A stretch of 64,000 nt of DNA. Source: Prionace glauca. Lineage: Eukaryota > Chordata > Chondrichthyes > Carcharhiniformes > Carcharhinidae. The DNA lies in assembly GCA_037974335.1 (NCBI GenBank), contig CM075761.1:12389543-12453542 (forward strand), in the 5' to 3' direction. A program made the position numbers and the translations under genes. Positions 22,612 through 33,180 of this stretch are shown one piece after another; the first letter of the stretch is position 1, and every line of letters begins with the position of its first letter. The notes under the pieces were generated by a model, which was not told the origin of the DNA, did no database searches, and saw only the letters and a list, made by a program, of their open reading frames with translations.

Positions 22612-23277
22612 TCAGTTTAAACCACTCTGCATAACCTTAACAAATTTACCTCCCAGGATATTTGTTCCCCTTTGGTTCAGGTGAATCCCATCCCTCTGAT
22701 AAAGGTCCCACCTTCCCCAGAACGAGCCCCAATTGTTCAAGTACTTAAACCCCTCCCTCCTGCACCATCCCCTCAGCCACGAGTTCAAGCTTTCCCTCCC
22801 TCTATTCCTCTCTAAACTATCCCGTGGCACAGGCAAGAGTCCAGAGATAACCACTCTGTCTGTCTTGGCCTTTAGCTTCCACCCCAACTCCATGAATCTC
22901 TGTTTAATGTCCCCTTCCCTTAGCCTTCCTATATCATGCGTCCCCACATGAATAATAACTTGGGGTTGATCCCCCTCTCCCCTGAGAGTCTTGAATATCC
23001 TCTCTGAGACATCCTGGACCCCAGCCCCTGGTAGGCAACACACCAGCCCTGAGTTCCTATCATTGTTACTGACTCTCCTATCCGTCCCTTTAACGGTGGA
23101 GTCCCCAATTACAAGACCTAATCTTTGGCTACCCCTAACCACCTGAGCTTTTACAGTAGGCTCATCCCCAGAGACCTGCTCCCTTTGGCTATCCCCAGTT
23201 GATCCCTCCTCAACTGTAGCCTCCAGGACCGAAAACCTATTTTGGAGGGGAACAGCCCCAGGGGATTTTCCCCCCAC
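22612..23277 (-). CDS. CR1-B ORF1 part with SGNH-esterase domain
   Basis: A 221-codon frame (open further to the truncation at 23348). It shows the SGNH/GDSL hydrolase signature reported for some CR1 ORF1 proteins: 'VIGDST' with Ser60, 'HVGTHDIGRL' in the middle, and 'DGIHLN' with Asp196 and His199 as the likely remaining catalytic residues. The first codon of the 221-codon frame is GTG, and the preceding codons ('ELVTPRNQSWVTAKRRGKK') are also ORF1. The stop TGA at 22612 overlaps the open frame of ORF2 in another register. Role in the element's life cycle is not established; lipid or membrane contact has been suggested for the family. Confidence 0.85.
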   Translation of the reverse strand: MGGKSPGAVPLQNRFSVLEATVEEGSTGDSQREQVSGDEPTVKAQVVRGSQRLGLVIGDSTVKGTDRRVSNNDRNSGLVCCLPGAGVQDVSERIFKTLRGEGDQPQVIIHVGTHDIGRLREGDIKQRFMELGWKLKAKTDRVVISGLLPVPRDSLERNRGRESLNSWLRGWCRREGFKYLNNWGSFWGRWDLYQRDGIHLNQRGTNILGGKFVKVMQSGLN

Positions 23278-23348
23278 TTGCTTCTTTCCCCTCCTCTTGG
23301 CAGTGACCCAAGACTGGTTTCTAGGAGTGACTAACTCCCTATAACTCC

Positions 23349-24450
23349 GGGCATGGGATCCAAGGGCCTTTGGCCTTGTGGATCCAGAACTGGCTTGCCT
23401 GCAGAAGGCAGAGAGTGGTTGTGGATGGGTCTTTTTCGGAATGGAGGTCAGTCACCAGTGGGGTGCCCCAGGGATCTGTTCTGGGACCCTTGCTATTTGT
23501 CATTTTCATAAATGACCTGGATGAGGAAGTGGAGGGATGGGTTAGCAAGTTCGCTGATGACACGAAGGTCGGTGGTGTTGTGGATGGTCTGAAAGGATGT
23601 CAAAAGTTGCAGCAGGACATAGATAGGATGCAGGAATGGGCGGAGAAGTGGCAGATGGACTTCAACGCGGATAAATGTGTAGTCGTCCATTTCGGCAGAA
23701 CCAACGGGATGAACGAGTACACTATCAAGGGCAGGGGTCTTAGTAGCGTTGAAGAGCAGAAGGATCTCGGGGTCCGGGTTCACAGGACTCTTAAATCGGC
23801 CTCGCAGCTGGAGGAGGTGGTCAAGAAGGCGTATGGTGTACTGGCCTTCATTAATCGAGGGATTGAGTTTAGGAGTCGGGAGGTAATGCTGCAACTTTGC
23901 AGGACCCTCGTCAGGCCTCATTTGGAGTACTGTGCGCAGTTCTGGTCGCCTCACTATAGGAAAGACGTAGAAGCTATTGAAAGGGTGCAGAGGAGATTTA
24001 CAAGGATGTTGCCTGGACTGGGAGGCATGCCTTATGAAGATAGGTTGAGGGAGCTGGGACTCTTTTCCCTGGAGAGGCGAAGGTTGAGAGGCGACCTGAT
24101 AGAAGTTTATAAAATGTTGAGAGGAATAGATAGGGTGGACTCTCAGAAGCTATTTCCCCGGGTTGAAATGGTCGCTACGAGAGGACACAGATTTAAGGTG
24201 CGGGGAGGGAAGTACAGAGGTGATGTTAGGGGTAAGTTTTTCACTCAGAGGGTGGTGAGTGAATGGAATCGGCTGCCGTCGTCGGTGGTGGAGGCGAACT
24301 CGCTGGGGTCTTTTAAAAGACTTCTGGATGAGTATATGGGGTTTAATGGGATTGGGGGTTATAGATAGGTCTATAGATTGGTGGGGTTGATGCGATCGGC
24401 GCAACTCGAGGGCCGAAGGGCCTGTTTGTGCTGTAATGTTCTATGTTCTA
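23349..24450 (+). mobile_element. CR1 LINE, subfamily A, part 2 with intact RT end
   Basis: Resumes the A copy begun at 19444. The frame 23370-24368 is open through '[15 protein letters not shown]', 'KFADDTKVGGVV' and 'RLLDEYMGFNGIGGYR'. The tail is 'GTAATGTTCTATGTTCTA'. Because the frame is open on both sides of the B insertion, the A copy was itself young when B landed in it. Confidence 0.93.
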
Positions 24451-24459
24451 ACATTAGCC

Positions 24460-24955
24460 ACGGGAGGATGGTACGTGGTAACCAGTTAAGAGGTTTCCTT
24501 CCCCATGTTTAACCTGAAGACATGAGTCTCCGTGGGGTCTGCAGCCGATGTTAAGGATTCCCAAGGCAAATCGCTGTTGCCTTTGTACCACTGCGCCGCC
24601 ACCTCTGCTGGGCCTGTCCTGCCAGTGGGACAGGATATACCCAGGGATGTTTCTGTAAGGCATGATTCCGTACGACTGCCTCTGCAAGGTTGTTGCTTGA
24701 CTAGTCTGTGAGAGAGTTCTCCCAATTTTGGCACTAACCCCCAGATATTGGTCAGGAGGGCTTTGCAGTGTCAACAGGGTTGTTTGTTTTGCCCTTGTGT
24801 TTACCGGTGCCTTTGTCAATGCCGGCTAATCCATCCAGTGTCCTTTCTTTTTGAGACGTTGTAGCTGTTCGCCCAACTGACTACTTGCTAGATAATTTCA
24901 GATGGCATTTGAGAGTCTAGAGTTACACGTAGGACAGACCATGTAATGACAGCCG
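24460..24955 (-). mobile_element. Non-CR1 LINE fragment, endonuclease region
   Basis: Minus-strand reading includes 'LTLQSPPDQYLGVSAKIGRT', 'IPGYILSHWQDRPSRGGGAV', 'ALGILNI' and 'VKHGEGNLL', a degraded apurinic-type endonuclease N-terminal region of a LINE family common in fish and sharks. It may belong to the same family as the RT ends at 900-1330 and 38205-38765, but that link is inference. Confidence 0.6.
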
Positions 24956-25544
24956 ATCGTCTTCCCGAAAGAATTTTTAGTGCTCCAGAACTTGCCGCTC
25001 CCCTAGCCAAGCTCTTCCATTAACTTACTACACTGACATCTCCTCAACAATGTAGAAAATTGCCCAGGTATGTCCTTGAACACAACAAGCAGGACACATC
25101 CAGCTCAGCCAAGTATGCAGGTGGACAGGCGAAGGACCCCTGGGGGGTGGGGGGGGGGAACTGTGGGGGGGTGGGGGCAGTGCGAACATTCACCCTGCAG
25201 TATCAGTGAGATGAAATGGAATGAGATATAAAGTTGTTACAGTTGAGTAAATGGAAACAGAGAGGCATGAGGGGAGAGCTTGCCAGAGCTGGTAAGGATT
25301 CTAAATTGTTGTAAAATCTATTGTGGATCCATAATCACCTTTTGTTGGTTGCCTTCATGTACTTTGACCAAAATATGTCTATATTTCCATAGCACCGTGG
25401 ATTTCTGAAAATGCCTCCCAATATTTCAACTACAAATACTGTAGAAATTCATGCCTAATCAATGAATGCATTGGTACATTAGCGATATTATACACCCTTT
25501 TCACCAGGAAAAAAAATCTATTTATGTCACAGAATTGCAGGAAT
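24956..25544. other. Unrecognised stretch with a G-rich run
   Basis: No gene. At 25141-25178 an almost pure G tract with a few T and A ('TGGGGGGTGGGGGGGGGAA' and following) could fold as a G-quadruplex on the plus strand. Confidence 0.5.
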
Positions 25545-26350
25545 CGGCCATTTTCATGGAGCCAGGATGTAATTAGTGGGGCGCTCCAAATGTTTACAAC
25601 CTATCGTCATGACGTGGATGCATGCATAGTGGGTACCATTGACAAATTTGGATATGAAACAATAACAGATGAGATAGTAAGTTGTAGTCAATAGGTATCC
25701 ATTTTACAAACAGATGTAGAAATTTCAGATGAGTTGTCCAAAACTTGGTAGATGGGGTTTAAATTGGATAAGTATGAGTTAATCTAATGTCTTTGGAGAA
25801 GCGTACAAAGGAAAATTAGTCTCTAAAAGGAGAGAAGCTTGAGAATGTTTTGGTGCAGAGCGATTTCTGTCTCCTCGTGCATGGATCGCAGAAAACTGCT
25901 GTGCAAGTTCACTGGTTAACGAACAAAATATGGATTTTTGGCATGTATTGCAGAATGAATAGATAAGGTCCGTGTGGAAGTCTTGCTGCAACTGCACAAG
26001 GCGTCAGTGAGATTGCACTTGGGCGTTTTGCAGCTTTACTTACTTGAGGAGGGATGTAGTTGCAGTTGTGGCGCATCGCAGGAGGTACATGATGCTATTT
26101 CCGGTGATGGAATTTCCATTTCCTGAAGAGAAATTGTGCAGTTTGGGCAAATACGCTCTATCTCTGGAATGTATTTCTTCAGAGTGCGGAGATTCTGAGA
26201 TTTGAACAAAATTAAGGAGGAGACAGGCATTTTTAATTAGGAATTGTTCAAAAGGAAAAGAAAATATCGGAAAGCGGAGTTGAACCTTGAATTGGATCAT
26301 GTTGGCGAAGCAGGTTGAAAGGGGCAAAATGCCTATCCTTACTCTTGACT
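25545..26350 (+). mobile_element. Ancient CR1-like LINE copy, subfamily G
   Basis: Heavily mutated. Landmarks on the plus strand include a 'GGATGTAGTTGCAG' block, the RT end and the 3' region 'GGAGTTGAACCTTGAATTGGATCATG'. No long ORF survives. It appears to be one of the oldest elements here. Confidence 0.5.
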
Positions 26351-26833
26351 CTTACCAACATGTTGCATCCAGAATTCAGCTGTCGGTGTAGAATTCTATG
26401 CAGCTACAGACTCATCGTTCTTTTCAGTTTTGTTTTGAAGCAGGTTACATTAATCGCCTTCAATTTCCTCCACTGCAACATATTTCAGGCAATGAAATGA
26501 AATTCACATTGGCTCAATTATGTACTGTTTCACTCTCTACAATAACCATCACTCATGCCATCTGGAATGTTGAATATTGTGCATTGCTCTTGTTCATTGC
26601 TTGCATGCAAAGTGCAAACTCCATATGTTTGTTCAGTGACTCTGACTAATGGTAGTCTTCGTAGACACTAAATATGTCACTGGAGTATTTTCCTCTTCTA
26701 TTGATAAGGGAATCCTATTTCTCTGTCATTGCATTGTGTCAGCGGGAGCAATATCTCCAGGACATTGACAAAGAACAGAATCATTTGGATGTGGAGTGAA
26801 TTTGACTTCAGCGCTCTGAGACTTGGCCACAAT

Positions 26834-27002
26834 ATGAGGACAAAAGATTGGAATGTTACAACGTTGGGCAGAAGGTTCACTTACGACGTTCAATACCTTT
26901 CTGCAACATTTGATACATTGCCATTTGATTACCGGGTCAAGTTGACACTTAAAATGATTCAATATATTTACTACCCTGTCCTCGCCATTGTTGGAGCTCC
27001 TG
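26834..27002 (+). CDS. Orphan first exon of a GPR139-like receptor
   Basis: Open frame ending 'KMIQYIYYPVLAIVGAP' plus one base, followed by a canonical donor GTAAGT at 27003. The start is put at ATG 26834 because 'MRTKDWNVTTLGRRF' aligns with 'RIMDWNVTAMDRDL' of the intact gene's first exon; an earlier in-frame ATG exists at 26729. 'NVT' is a candidate N-glycosylation site in the extracellular N-terminus. No second exon was found before the next first exon at 32953. It may be orphaned by loss of exon 2 or may serve as an alternative first exon for the exon at 36848. Confidence 0.6.
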
Positions 27003-28810
27003 GTAAGTCTCTTTCACGCATAATTATTTTTATTTCTGTAACACTGTGCATGCCATAGAAAGCTTAGCCTTTCTGCAGTTGGTTAACTCATAATGATTTT
27101 TATCCGGCTATTAGCTCCACAGATTGCTGTTAACAGTTCTAGTATTCTAGGGATTTAATTGTCTCTGCTAACAGTGTTGCTCATAAGAATCCGTTCCCAA
27201 ATATCAGCTGGTTAAATTGTCTATTCTGTTTACTGTCCTCACCACTGAAATATTGTGCAGGTCATAATGTCATTAAAACGCACAAAGACGCGATTCATCC
27301 CAACCTCTCTGCACCAGCTCTCCAAAAGATAAAATTATCAATGCATAACCCAACTATGTTACAGATATAAAGTCACCGAGGCATAATTTTGTGTAGCCAA
27401 TCCACGTAACCAATGCATCGAAGGACTGGTGGGGCAAACTGGAACACATGAAGGGAATGAGAATGTCGAAATTCCACACAGCCAGTCATTCTAGGCTGGA
27501 ATTAAGTCCCGCTCCATGGCGCTGGGAGGCAGCAGAGGTGAACACGGTACCTTAAAAAAATGTTTTTCAGTGGAATCCCATTCATAATGGTTGCCAAGCC
27601 TGTCTCCAATTACCTCTGAGCTATATTGCATTCTGTCATGTTTATCAGCAATATTATTTGTCCTCGTGCTGAAACCTGAAGAGTTATTGATTGTACATGT
27701 CTGCCCTGTGGGAAAACAATGTTCAAAAAATGTCCCCTGCAGTCCTGCTTTCATCTTCAAAATTGACTGCCACTGAATGATTTGAAACCTGCTATTTCTC
27801 ATGCTTAATTTTATTACTTTATATTGTTCACTTCATAATTTCCTCCTGTTCCCAACATTCCTGTTTTACTGACACATATCCCAATATAACACCAATATTT
27901 AATTCAGTTACTTCTCCATCAGTAAGGTTTGGCAGAATTGCAATGAGTAAAATGTGCACCAAAGTGCTACAGCAGCATTATTAATGTAAATCCGAAATAC
28001 ATCAAATTTCTGCATATGCAGAATTTGCGTCACGTCACCTTGCTTATAGTTATCACAGCGGCAACTAGAAATATTTGACAAATTGATATTTGATCCTCTA
28101 CCATGCTGCCAATGTCCTGAAGTAATTAGAACATAGAACATAGAATTAAAACTCTTTTGGCCTGTGATAAGGGAATAGAACAATTTAACCAACTCAAAAA
28201 TATGTTTTCTATTCAGTTGAAATGACATCTGATTCTATAGCTCAGAATTAAATGTCCTGGGACAGGTAACTCACCTTCTCCACAGTTTCACTAATTATGT
28301 GATCACTAATTGCAATTTTGGAGTCCTTTCCCAAAGAGGCTGGGGAACTCTCTCAGGGTTGTGAAATATGTGAAGTTCGAGTTATTCTGGCTTTCACAGG
28401 TAACGTAGAGCATCTCTTAAGGACACTTTTTAAACACCTGGAGTTCTCCCAGTACACTGCCGCACAGATGTTCTATCCTCTTATGGGATTCCATTAAAAC
28501 ACCTCAAACAACAACCACAGGCTCACTCTGCTGTAAATTAACCCACTCCCCCACCATACACCCATTCATCCCTCCCTCCACCGTCATCAACCTTGCAGTT
28601 ACCCAGACAAGGAATCTGAATGCTCGCACCTGATGATTGCATGAATTTTAAGTTCAACTCATTTCTTCCCAGGGGATGGCCCACACTCCAAAGCATTTGA
28701 TAAATCTGATTGTCTAGCGTCTGTCTGGATTTCTGTGCAGGTGAGATATAGAAGGAACGTCTCTATCTGCGTCTGAATGGATGTCTAACACCTATTCAGT
28801 TTTTAAATTA
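27003..28810 (+). other. Intron-like or intergenic sequence
   Basis: AT-rich sequence with no recognisable exon 2. Around 28128-28146 there are two TTCTATG-like units on the minus strand that may be a remnant CR1 tail. Confidence 0.4.
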
Positions 28811-29141
28811 TAGAACATAGAACCCTACAGTGCAGAAACAGGCCCTTCGGCCCATCGAGTCTGCACCGAACACAATCCCACCCAGACCCTATCCCCATAT
28901 CCCTACACATTTACCTGCTAATCCCTCTAACCTACACATCCCAGGATACTAAGGGGCAATTTTAGCATAGCCAATGAACCTAACCCGCACATCTTTGGAC
29001 TGTGGGAGGAAACCGGGGCACCCGGAGAAAACCCACGCAGACATGAGGAGAATGTGCAAACTCCATACAGGCAGTGACCCGAGCCGGGAATCGAACCCAG
29101 GACCCTGGAGCTGTGAAGCAGCAGTGCTAACCACTTTACCC
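28811..29141 (-). repeat. tRNA-related SINE, nearly complete
   Basis: Minus-strand order is head with A-box-like 'TAGCACTGCTGCTTCACAG' and B-box 'GGTTCGATTCCCGGC', the conserved middle 'GGTTTTCTCCGGGTGCC', and the 3' end 'GACTCGATGGGCCGAAGGGC' closing with TTCTATG-like bases. The 3' end resembles CR1 ends, which suggests mobilisation by CR1 enzymes (inference). The extreme head (G-G-C-G-G-C-A-C-G) is degraded. Confidence 0.88.
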
Positions 29142-29249
29142 TTCTACACTCGCAGTAGTTGAGTTCCCAGTGAGTTATTAATCATCTGGCAATGGCATAT
29201 CAGAGCGTTAGTTCACCTGGTCACAGTCTAGCACTTTTCTTCCCTAAAA

Positions 29250-29770
29250 TTTCTGGTCTGATCTATCAGCTGAAATATGATTTGTGTAAGACACTGATGA
29301 GGCCAAATTTAGACTTTTGTCTGCAGTTTTGGTCATCTAATTACAGGAAGGATGTCAATAAGGCTGAAAGAGTGCAGAGAAGGTTTACAAGGATGTTGAG
29401 GGGACTTGAGAAACTAAATTCAGAGAAAGGTTGAACAGGCTAGAATGTTATTCCGTAAAGTGTAGAAGAATGAGGGGAGATTTGATAGAGGTGTATAAAA
29501 TTAGGATGGGTATAGATCGTGTGAATGCAAGCAGGTTTTTTCCACTGAGGCGAGGGGAGAAAAAAAATACTAGAGGGTGTGGGTTTAGGGTGAAAGGGGA
29601 AAAGTTTGAAGGAAATGTTGAGGGGGGGGGGGGTCACCTTCACAGAGAGTGGTGGGAGTGTGGGATGAGCTGCCAGATGAAGTGGTAAATGCTTTTAACA
29701 TTTAAGAAAAACTTGGACAGTTACATGGATGAAAGAGGTGTGGAGAGATATGGTCCAGGTGCAGGTCACT
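29250..29770 (+). mobile_element. Old CR1 LINE subfamily H, part 1 (split by an A copy)
   Basis: Plus-strand frames carry 'KTLMRPNLDFCLQFWSSNYRKD', 'RVQRRFTRMLRGLEKL' and 'ECYSVKCRRMRGDLIEVYK' with a frameshift near 29431. A G run lies near 29622. The sequence stops at 'GGTGCAGGTCACT' where an A copy begins, then resumes at 30966. Confidence 0.8.
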
Positions 29771-30965
29771 AGAACATAGAACATAGAACATAGAACATTA
29801 CAGCACAAACAGGCCCTTCGGCCCTCGAGTTGCGCCGATCGCATCAACCCCACCAATCTATAGACCTATCTATAACCCCCAATCCCATTAAACCCCATAT
29901 ACTCATCCAGAAGTCTTTTAAAAGACCCCAGCGAGTTCGCCTCCACCACCGACGACGGCAGCCGATTCCAATCACTCACCACCCTCTGAGTGAAAAACTT
30001 ACCCCTAACATCACCTCTGTACCTCCCTCCCCGCACCTTAAATCTGTGTCCCCTCGTAGCGACCATTTCAACCCGGGGAAATAGCCTCTGAGAGTCCACC
30101 CTATCTATTCCTCTCAACATTTTATAAACTTCTATCAGGTCGCCTCTCAACCTTCGCCTCTCCAGGGAAAAGAGTCCCAGCTCCCTCAACCTATCTTCAT
30201 AAGGCATGCCTCCCAGTCCAGGCAACATCCTTGTAAATCTCCTCTGCACCCTTTCAATAGCTTCTACATCTTTCCTATAGTGAGGCGACCAGAACTGCGC
30301 ACAGTACTCCAAATGAGGCCTGACAAGGGTCCTGTAAAGTTGCAGCATTACCTCCCGACTCCTAAACTCAATCCCTCGATTAATGAAGGCCAGTACACCA
30401 TACGCCTTCTTGACCACCTCCTCCACCTGCGAGGCCGATTTAAGAGTCCTGTGAACCCGGACCCCGAGATCCTTCTGCTCTTCAACGCTACTAAGACCCC
30501 TGCCCTTAATAGTGTACTCGTTCATCCCGTTGGTTCTGCCGAAATGGACTACTACACATTTATCCGCGTTGAAGTCCATCTGCCACTTCTCCGCCCATTC
30601 CTGCATCCTATCTATGTCCTGCTGCAACTTTTGACATCCTTCCAGACCATCCACAACACCGCCGACCTTCGTGTCATCAGCGAACTTGCTAACCCATCCC
30701 TCCACTTCCTCATCCAGGTCATTTATGAAAATGACAAACAACAAGGGTCCCAGAACAGATCCCTGGGGCACCCCACTGGTGACTGACCTCCATTCCGAAA
30801 AAGACCCATCCACAACCACTCTCTGCCTTCTGCAGGCAAGCCAGTTCTGGATCCACAAGGCCAAAGGCCCTTGGATCCCATGCCCTCTCACCTTCTCAAG
30901 AAGTCTTGCATGGGGGACCTTATCAAAAGCCTTGCTGAAGTCCATGTACACTACGTCCACGGCAC
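29771..30965 (-). mobile_element. CR1 LINE, subfamily A, 1.2 kb, inside CR1 H
   Basis: Tail at left, open RT frame 29866-30960 containing '[14 protein letters not shown]', 'KFADDTKVGGVV' and a complete C-terminus. The 5' truncation falls just before '[14 protein letters not shown]'. It looks nearly identical to the other A copies. Confidence 0.93.
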
Positions 30966-31050
30966 GCAGGGAAATGGTTCGGCACAGACAAGGAGGGCCA
31001 ACCGGCCTGTTTCTGTGCTGTAGTGTTTTATGGTTCTTTGGTTCTTTCTT
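30966..31050 (+). mobile_element. Old CR1 LINE subfamily H, part 2 (3' end)
   Basis: Resumes as 'GGTTCGGCACAGACAAGG', then 'GGCCTGTTTCTGTGCTGTAG' and a TTTTATGGTTCTTTGG tail. This is the 3' end of the element interrupted at 29770. Confidence 0.8.
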
Positions 31051-31324
31051 AAACCGAGTGTTTCCTTCGCTGTTTTTATGTTTCTGTTTAAGATGAAATA
31101 TTGATTAATAAAATACTGTTGATCATCTAATATTAGACTCTGTTATAAATTGGGGAGAAACGGTTTCTGGCTTATGAAATATTATTGACAACAAAGACAT
31201 ATAACCATCCCTGATGACTGAAATACCTCGGCATCCCACCAAAAATATCCCAGCATGTAATGCCAAACAATGACAAACAGTTCTGGGATCTCTCAACTCA
31301 ACCATCATGGACATGGTTAAGACA

Positions 31325-31835
31325 CATCAGGACATTTTCATTTTTGATTTGGTTCATATTGTATTGGTATAGGGGAAAAATGTTGTTTATTGCATGATAC
31401 AGACAAAGCATACTGTTCATAGAGAAGGAAAGGAGGGAGTGCAGAATGTAATGTTGCCCTCATGCTCGAGTGGAGAGAAAAGAAAAATCAACTTAGCACA
31501 AGGTAGGTCCATTCAAAAGTCTGATGGCAGCAGGGAAGAATCTATTCCTGAGTCGGTTGGGACGTGACGTCGGACTTTTGTATCTTTCTTCCCGATGGAA
31601 GCAGGTGGAGTGTGGGGTCGTTAACTATGATGATTGCTTTTCCAGGTCGTGGGAACTGCAGGAAAAATCAATAGATGGAAGGCTGATTAGCGTGATGGAT
31701 TGGGCTACGTTCACGACCAGTTGTGGTTTCTTGCGGCCTTCGGCATGACCGGAACCACACGAAGCTGTGCAGCAACCGGATGATTTCTATATTGCATCTG
31801 TAAGAGTTGGTGGATTTTATGTGTGGAGCCAGAGG
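31325..31835 (-). mobile_element. L2-like LINE 3' UTR fragment
   Basis: Third copy of the element type at 12881 and 18408; shared blocks include 'CAGACAAAGCATACTGTTCA' and 'GGTAGGTCCATTCAAAAGTC'. No RT codons are left. Confidence 0.65.
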
Positions 31836-31837
31836 AA

Positions 31838-32560
31838 ACTGCACCCCCCCTCCCTTATCTTGAGGCTGTGTCCTGTAGTCCTGGTGTCCTTTCTAAGCGG
31901 GAATAATTTCTCTACCTCTGCCCTATCCATCCCCTTCATTATCCTATACGTCTCTATAAGATCCCCCCCCCCTCATCCTTCTAATCTCAAACTAGTACAG
32001 ACCCAGTCTATTCAATCTCTCCTCAGAGGTCAACGCCCTCATCTCCGGTATCAGCCGAGTGAACCTCCTCTGCACTCCCTCCCAGGTCAATATATCCTTT
32101 CGCAACTGCGGCGACCAAAACTGCACACAGTACTCCAGCTGCGGCCTCACCAGTGCCCTGTATAGTTGCAGCAAGACCTCCCTACTTTTATATTATATCC
32201 CCCTCGCTATAAAGGCCAGCATCCCATTCGCCTTCCTGACCACCTGCTGCACTTGCAGGCTGGGTTTTTGCGACTCATGCAGAAGGGCCCCAAGATCCCT
32301 CTGCACCCTCGCCTGCTGCAGCTTTTCGCCTTTACAATAATAATCCCTCCTACTATTATTTCAACCAAAGTGGATGACCTCACATTTGCTAACATTATAC
32401 TCCATCTGCTAGGTCCTCGCCCACTCGCTCGGCCTATCCAGATCCCTCTGCAGACTTTCCACACCCTCTGGCAATTTGCATTTCCACTCATCTTCGTGTC
32501 ATCAGCAAATTTCGTCACCCTACACTCAGCCCCCCTCCTCCAGATCATCTATGAAAATCT
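31838..32560 (-). mobile_element. CR1 LINE, subfamily C, lacking its 3' end
   Basis: Minus-strand RT thumb and palm ('QLYRALVRPQLEYCVQFWSP', 'FADDTK') with frameshifts; a CCCCCCCC run near 31964 lies in the same region as other C copies but not at the same site. The 3' 350 bases are missing and the L2-like element abuts. Confidence 0.82.
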
Positions 32561-32579
32561 TGAAAGATTTTCAAAAATT

Positions 32580-33180
32580 GCATCCACTCTCCATCGTTCT
32601 TTCTTTCAGCGTCCCTGTTACATCTGACCAGTATCAATTAAAGTTCTACATCATTGAGGTAGGAAGGATTTGGCTTTAGAAAGGGTTAAATGAACTTGTT
32701 TGTTCAGAGACGGGTAATTAATGAGAGCCTCCATGGATTCCAACTGTGCCACTCGAGAGTTTCATCCTTCGATTAATAAAGGTCTCAGCTCAATGTATTA
32801 TCCACCAGTGCAGTTGAGAACGGCACCTCACCGATAATCGACAACAGCAGCTCCAGAGAGAGAGGGGGAGGAGAGATCTGTACAGTAGAGTAGATAAGAA
32901 TGTTCCAATTATCGGTCACACTCCGACAACAGTATATAGGAATGTTCCAACAATGGATCAGAATCTGAGCACAATGGACTGTAATGTTCCCGCAATGGAA
33001 CCGAATCTGAGAATCATGGACTGGAACGTTACAGCAATGGACAGGGATTTATCAGAGGACATTTACGATCTAAATTGGTACCGTTACTGGGGTTTCTCAT
33101 TAAAATTCTTGGTCTTCCTTGGATTTCAGATAATGGGATACTTTTACTATCCGACCATAGCTATCATTGGTCTCCCGGGT
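32580..33180 (+). repeat. Tandem duplication unit 1 (5' flank and exon 1)
   Basis: Homologous to 33640-34140. Shared landmarks are 'CTGTTACATCTGACCAG', a block around 'TAATGAGAGCCTCCATGG', the 'GAATAGATAA-AATGTTCCAA' stretch and exon 1 itself. The unit carries the presumed promoter and first exon of the receptor gene. Confidence 0.8.
32953..33178 (+). CDS. GPR139-like receptor, exon 1
   Basis: ATG at 32953 is the first in-frame ATG in a frame open for some distance upstream. The exon ends 'QIMGYFYYPTIAIIGLP' plus one base, then donor GTAAGC at 33179. The N-terminus is built from a 42-nt (14-residue) repeat: units start at 32941, 32983 and 33025, read N-V-P-x-M-x-x-N-L-x-x-M-D-x, with a degenerate non-starting unit at 32899. 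'NVT' in the third unit is a possible glycosylation site. Confidence 0.78.

Larger units (their letters stand above)
19641..23348 (-). mobile_element. CR1 LINE, subfamily B, 3.7 kb, nearly full length
   Basis: The longest element in the window. From 23348 leftward on the minus strand it holds an ORF1 part, a short GC-rich junction, an uninterrupted ORF2, about 90 bases of 3' UTR and the TTCTATG tail. The 5' end is truncated inside ORF1 compared with the copy at 60815, which has a further upstream coiled-coil segment. It is inserted precisely in a subfamily-A copy without a visible target-site duplication. Lack of decay in ORF2 suggests a very recent insertion. Confidence 0.95.
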
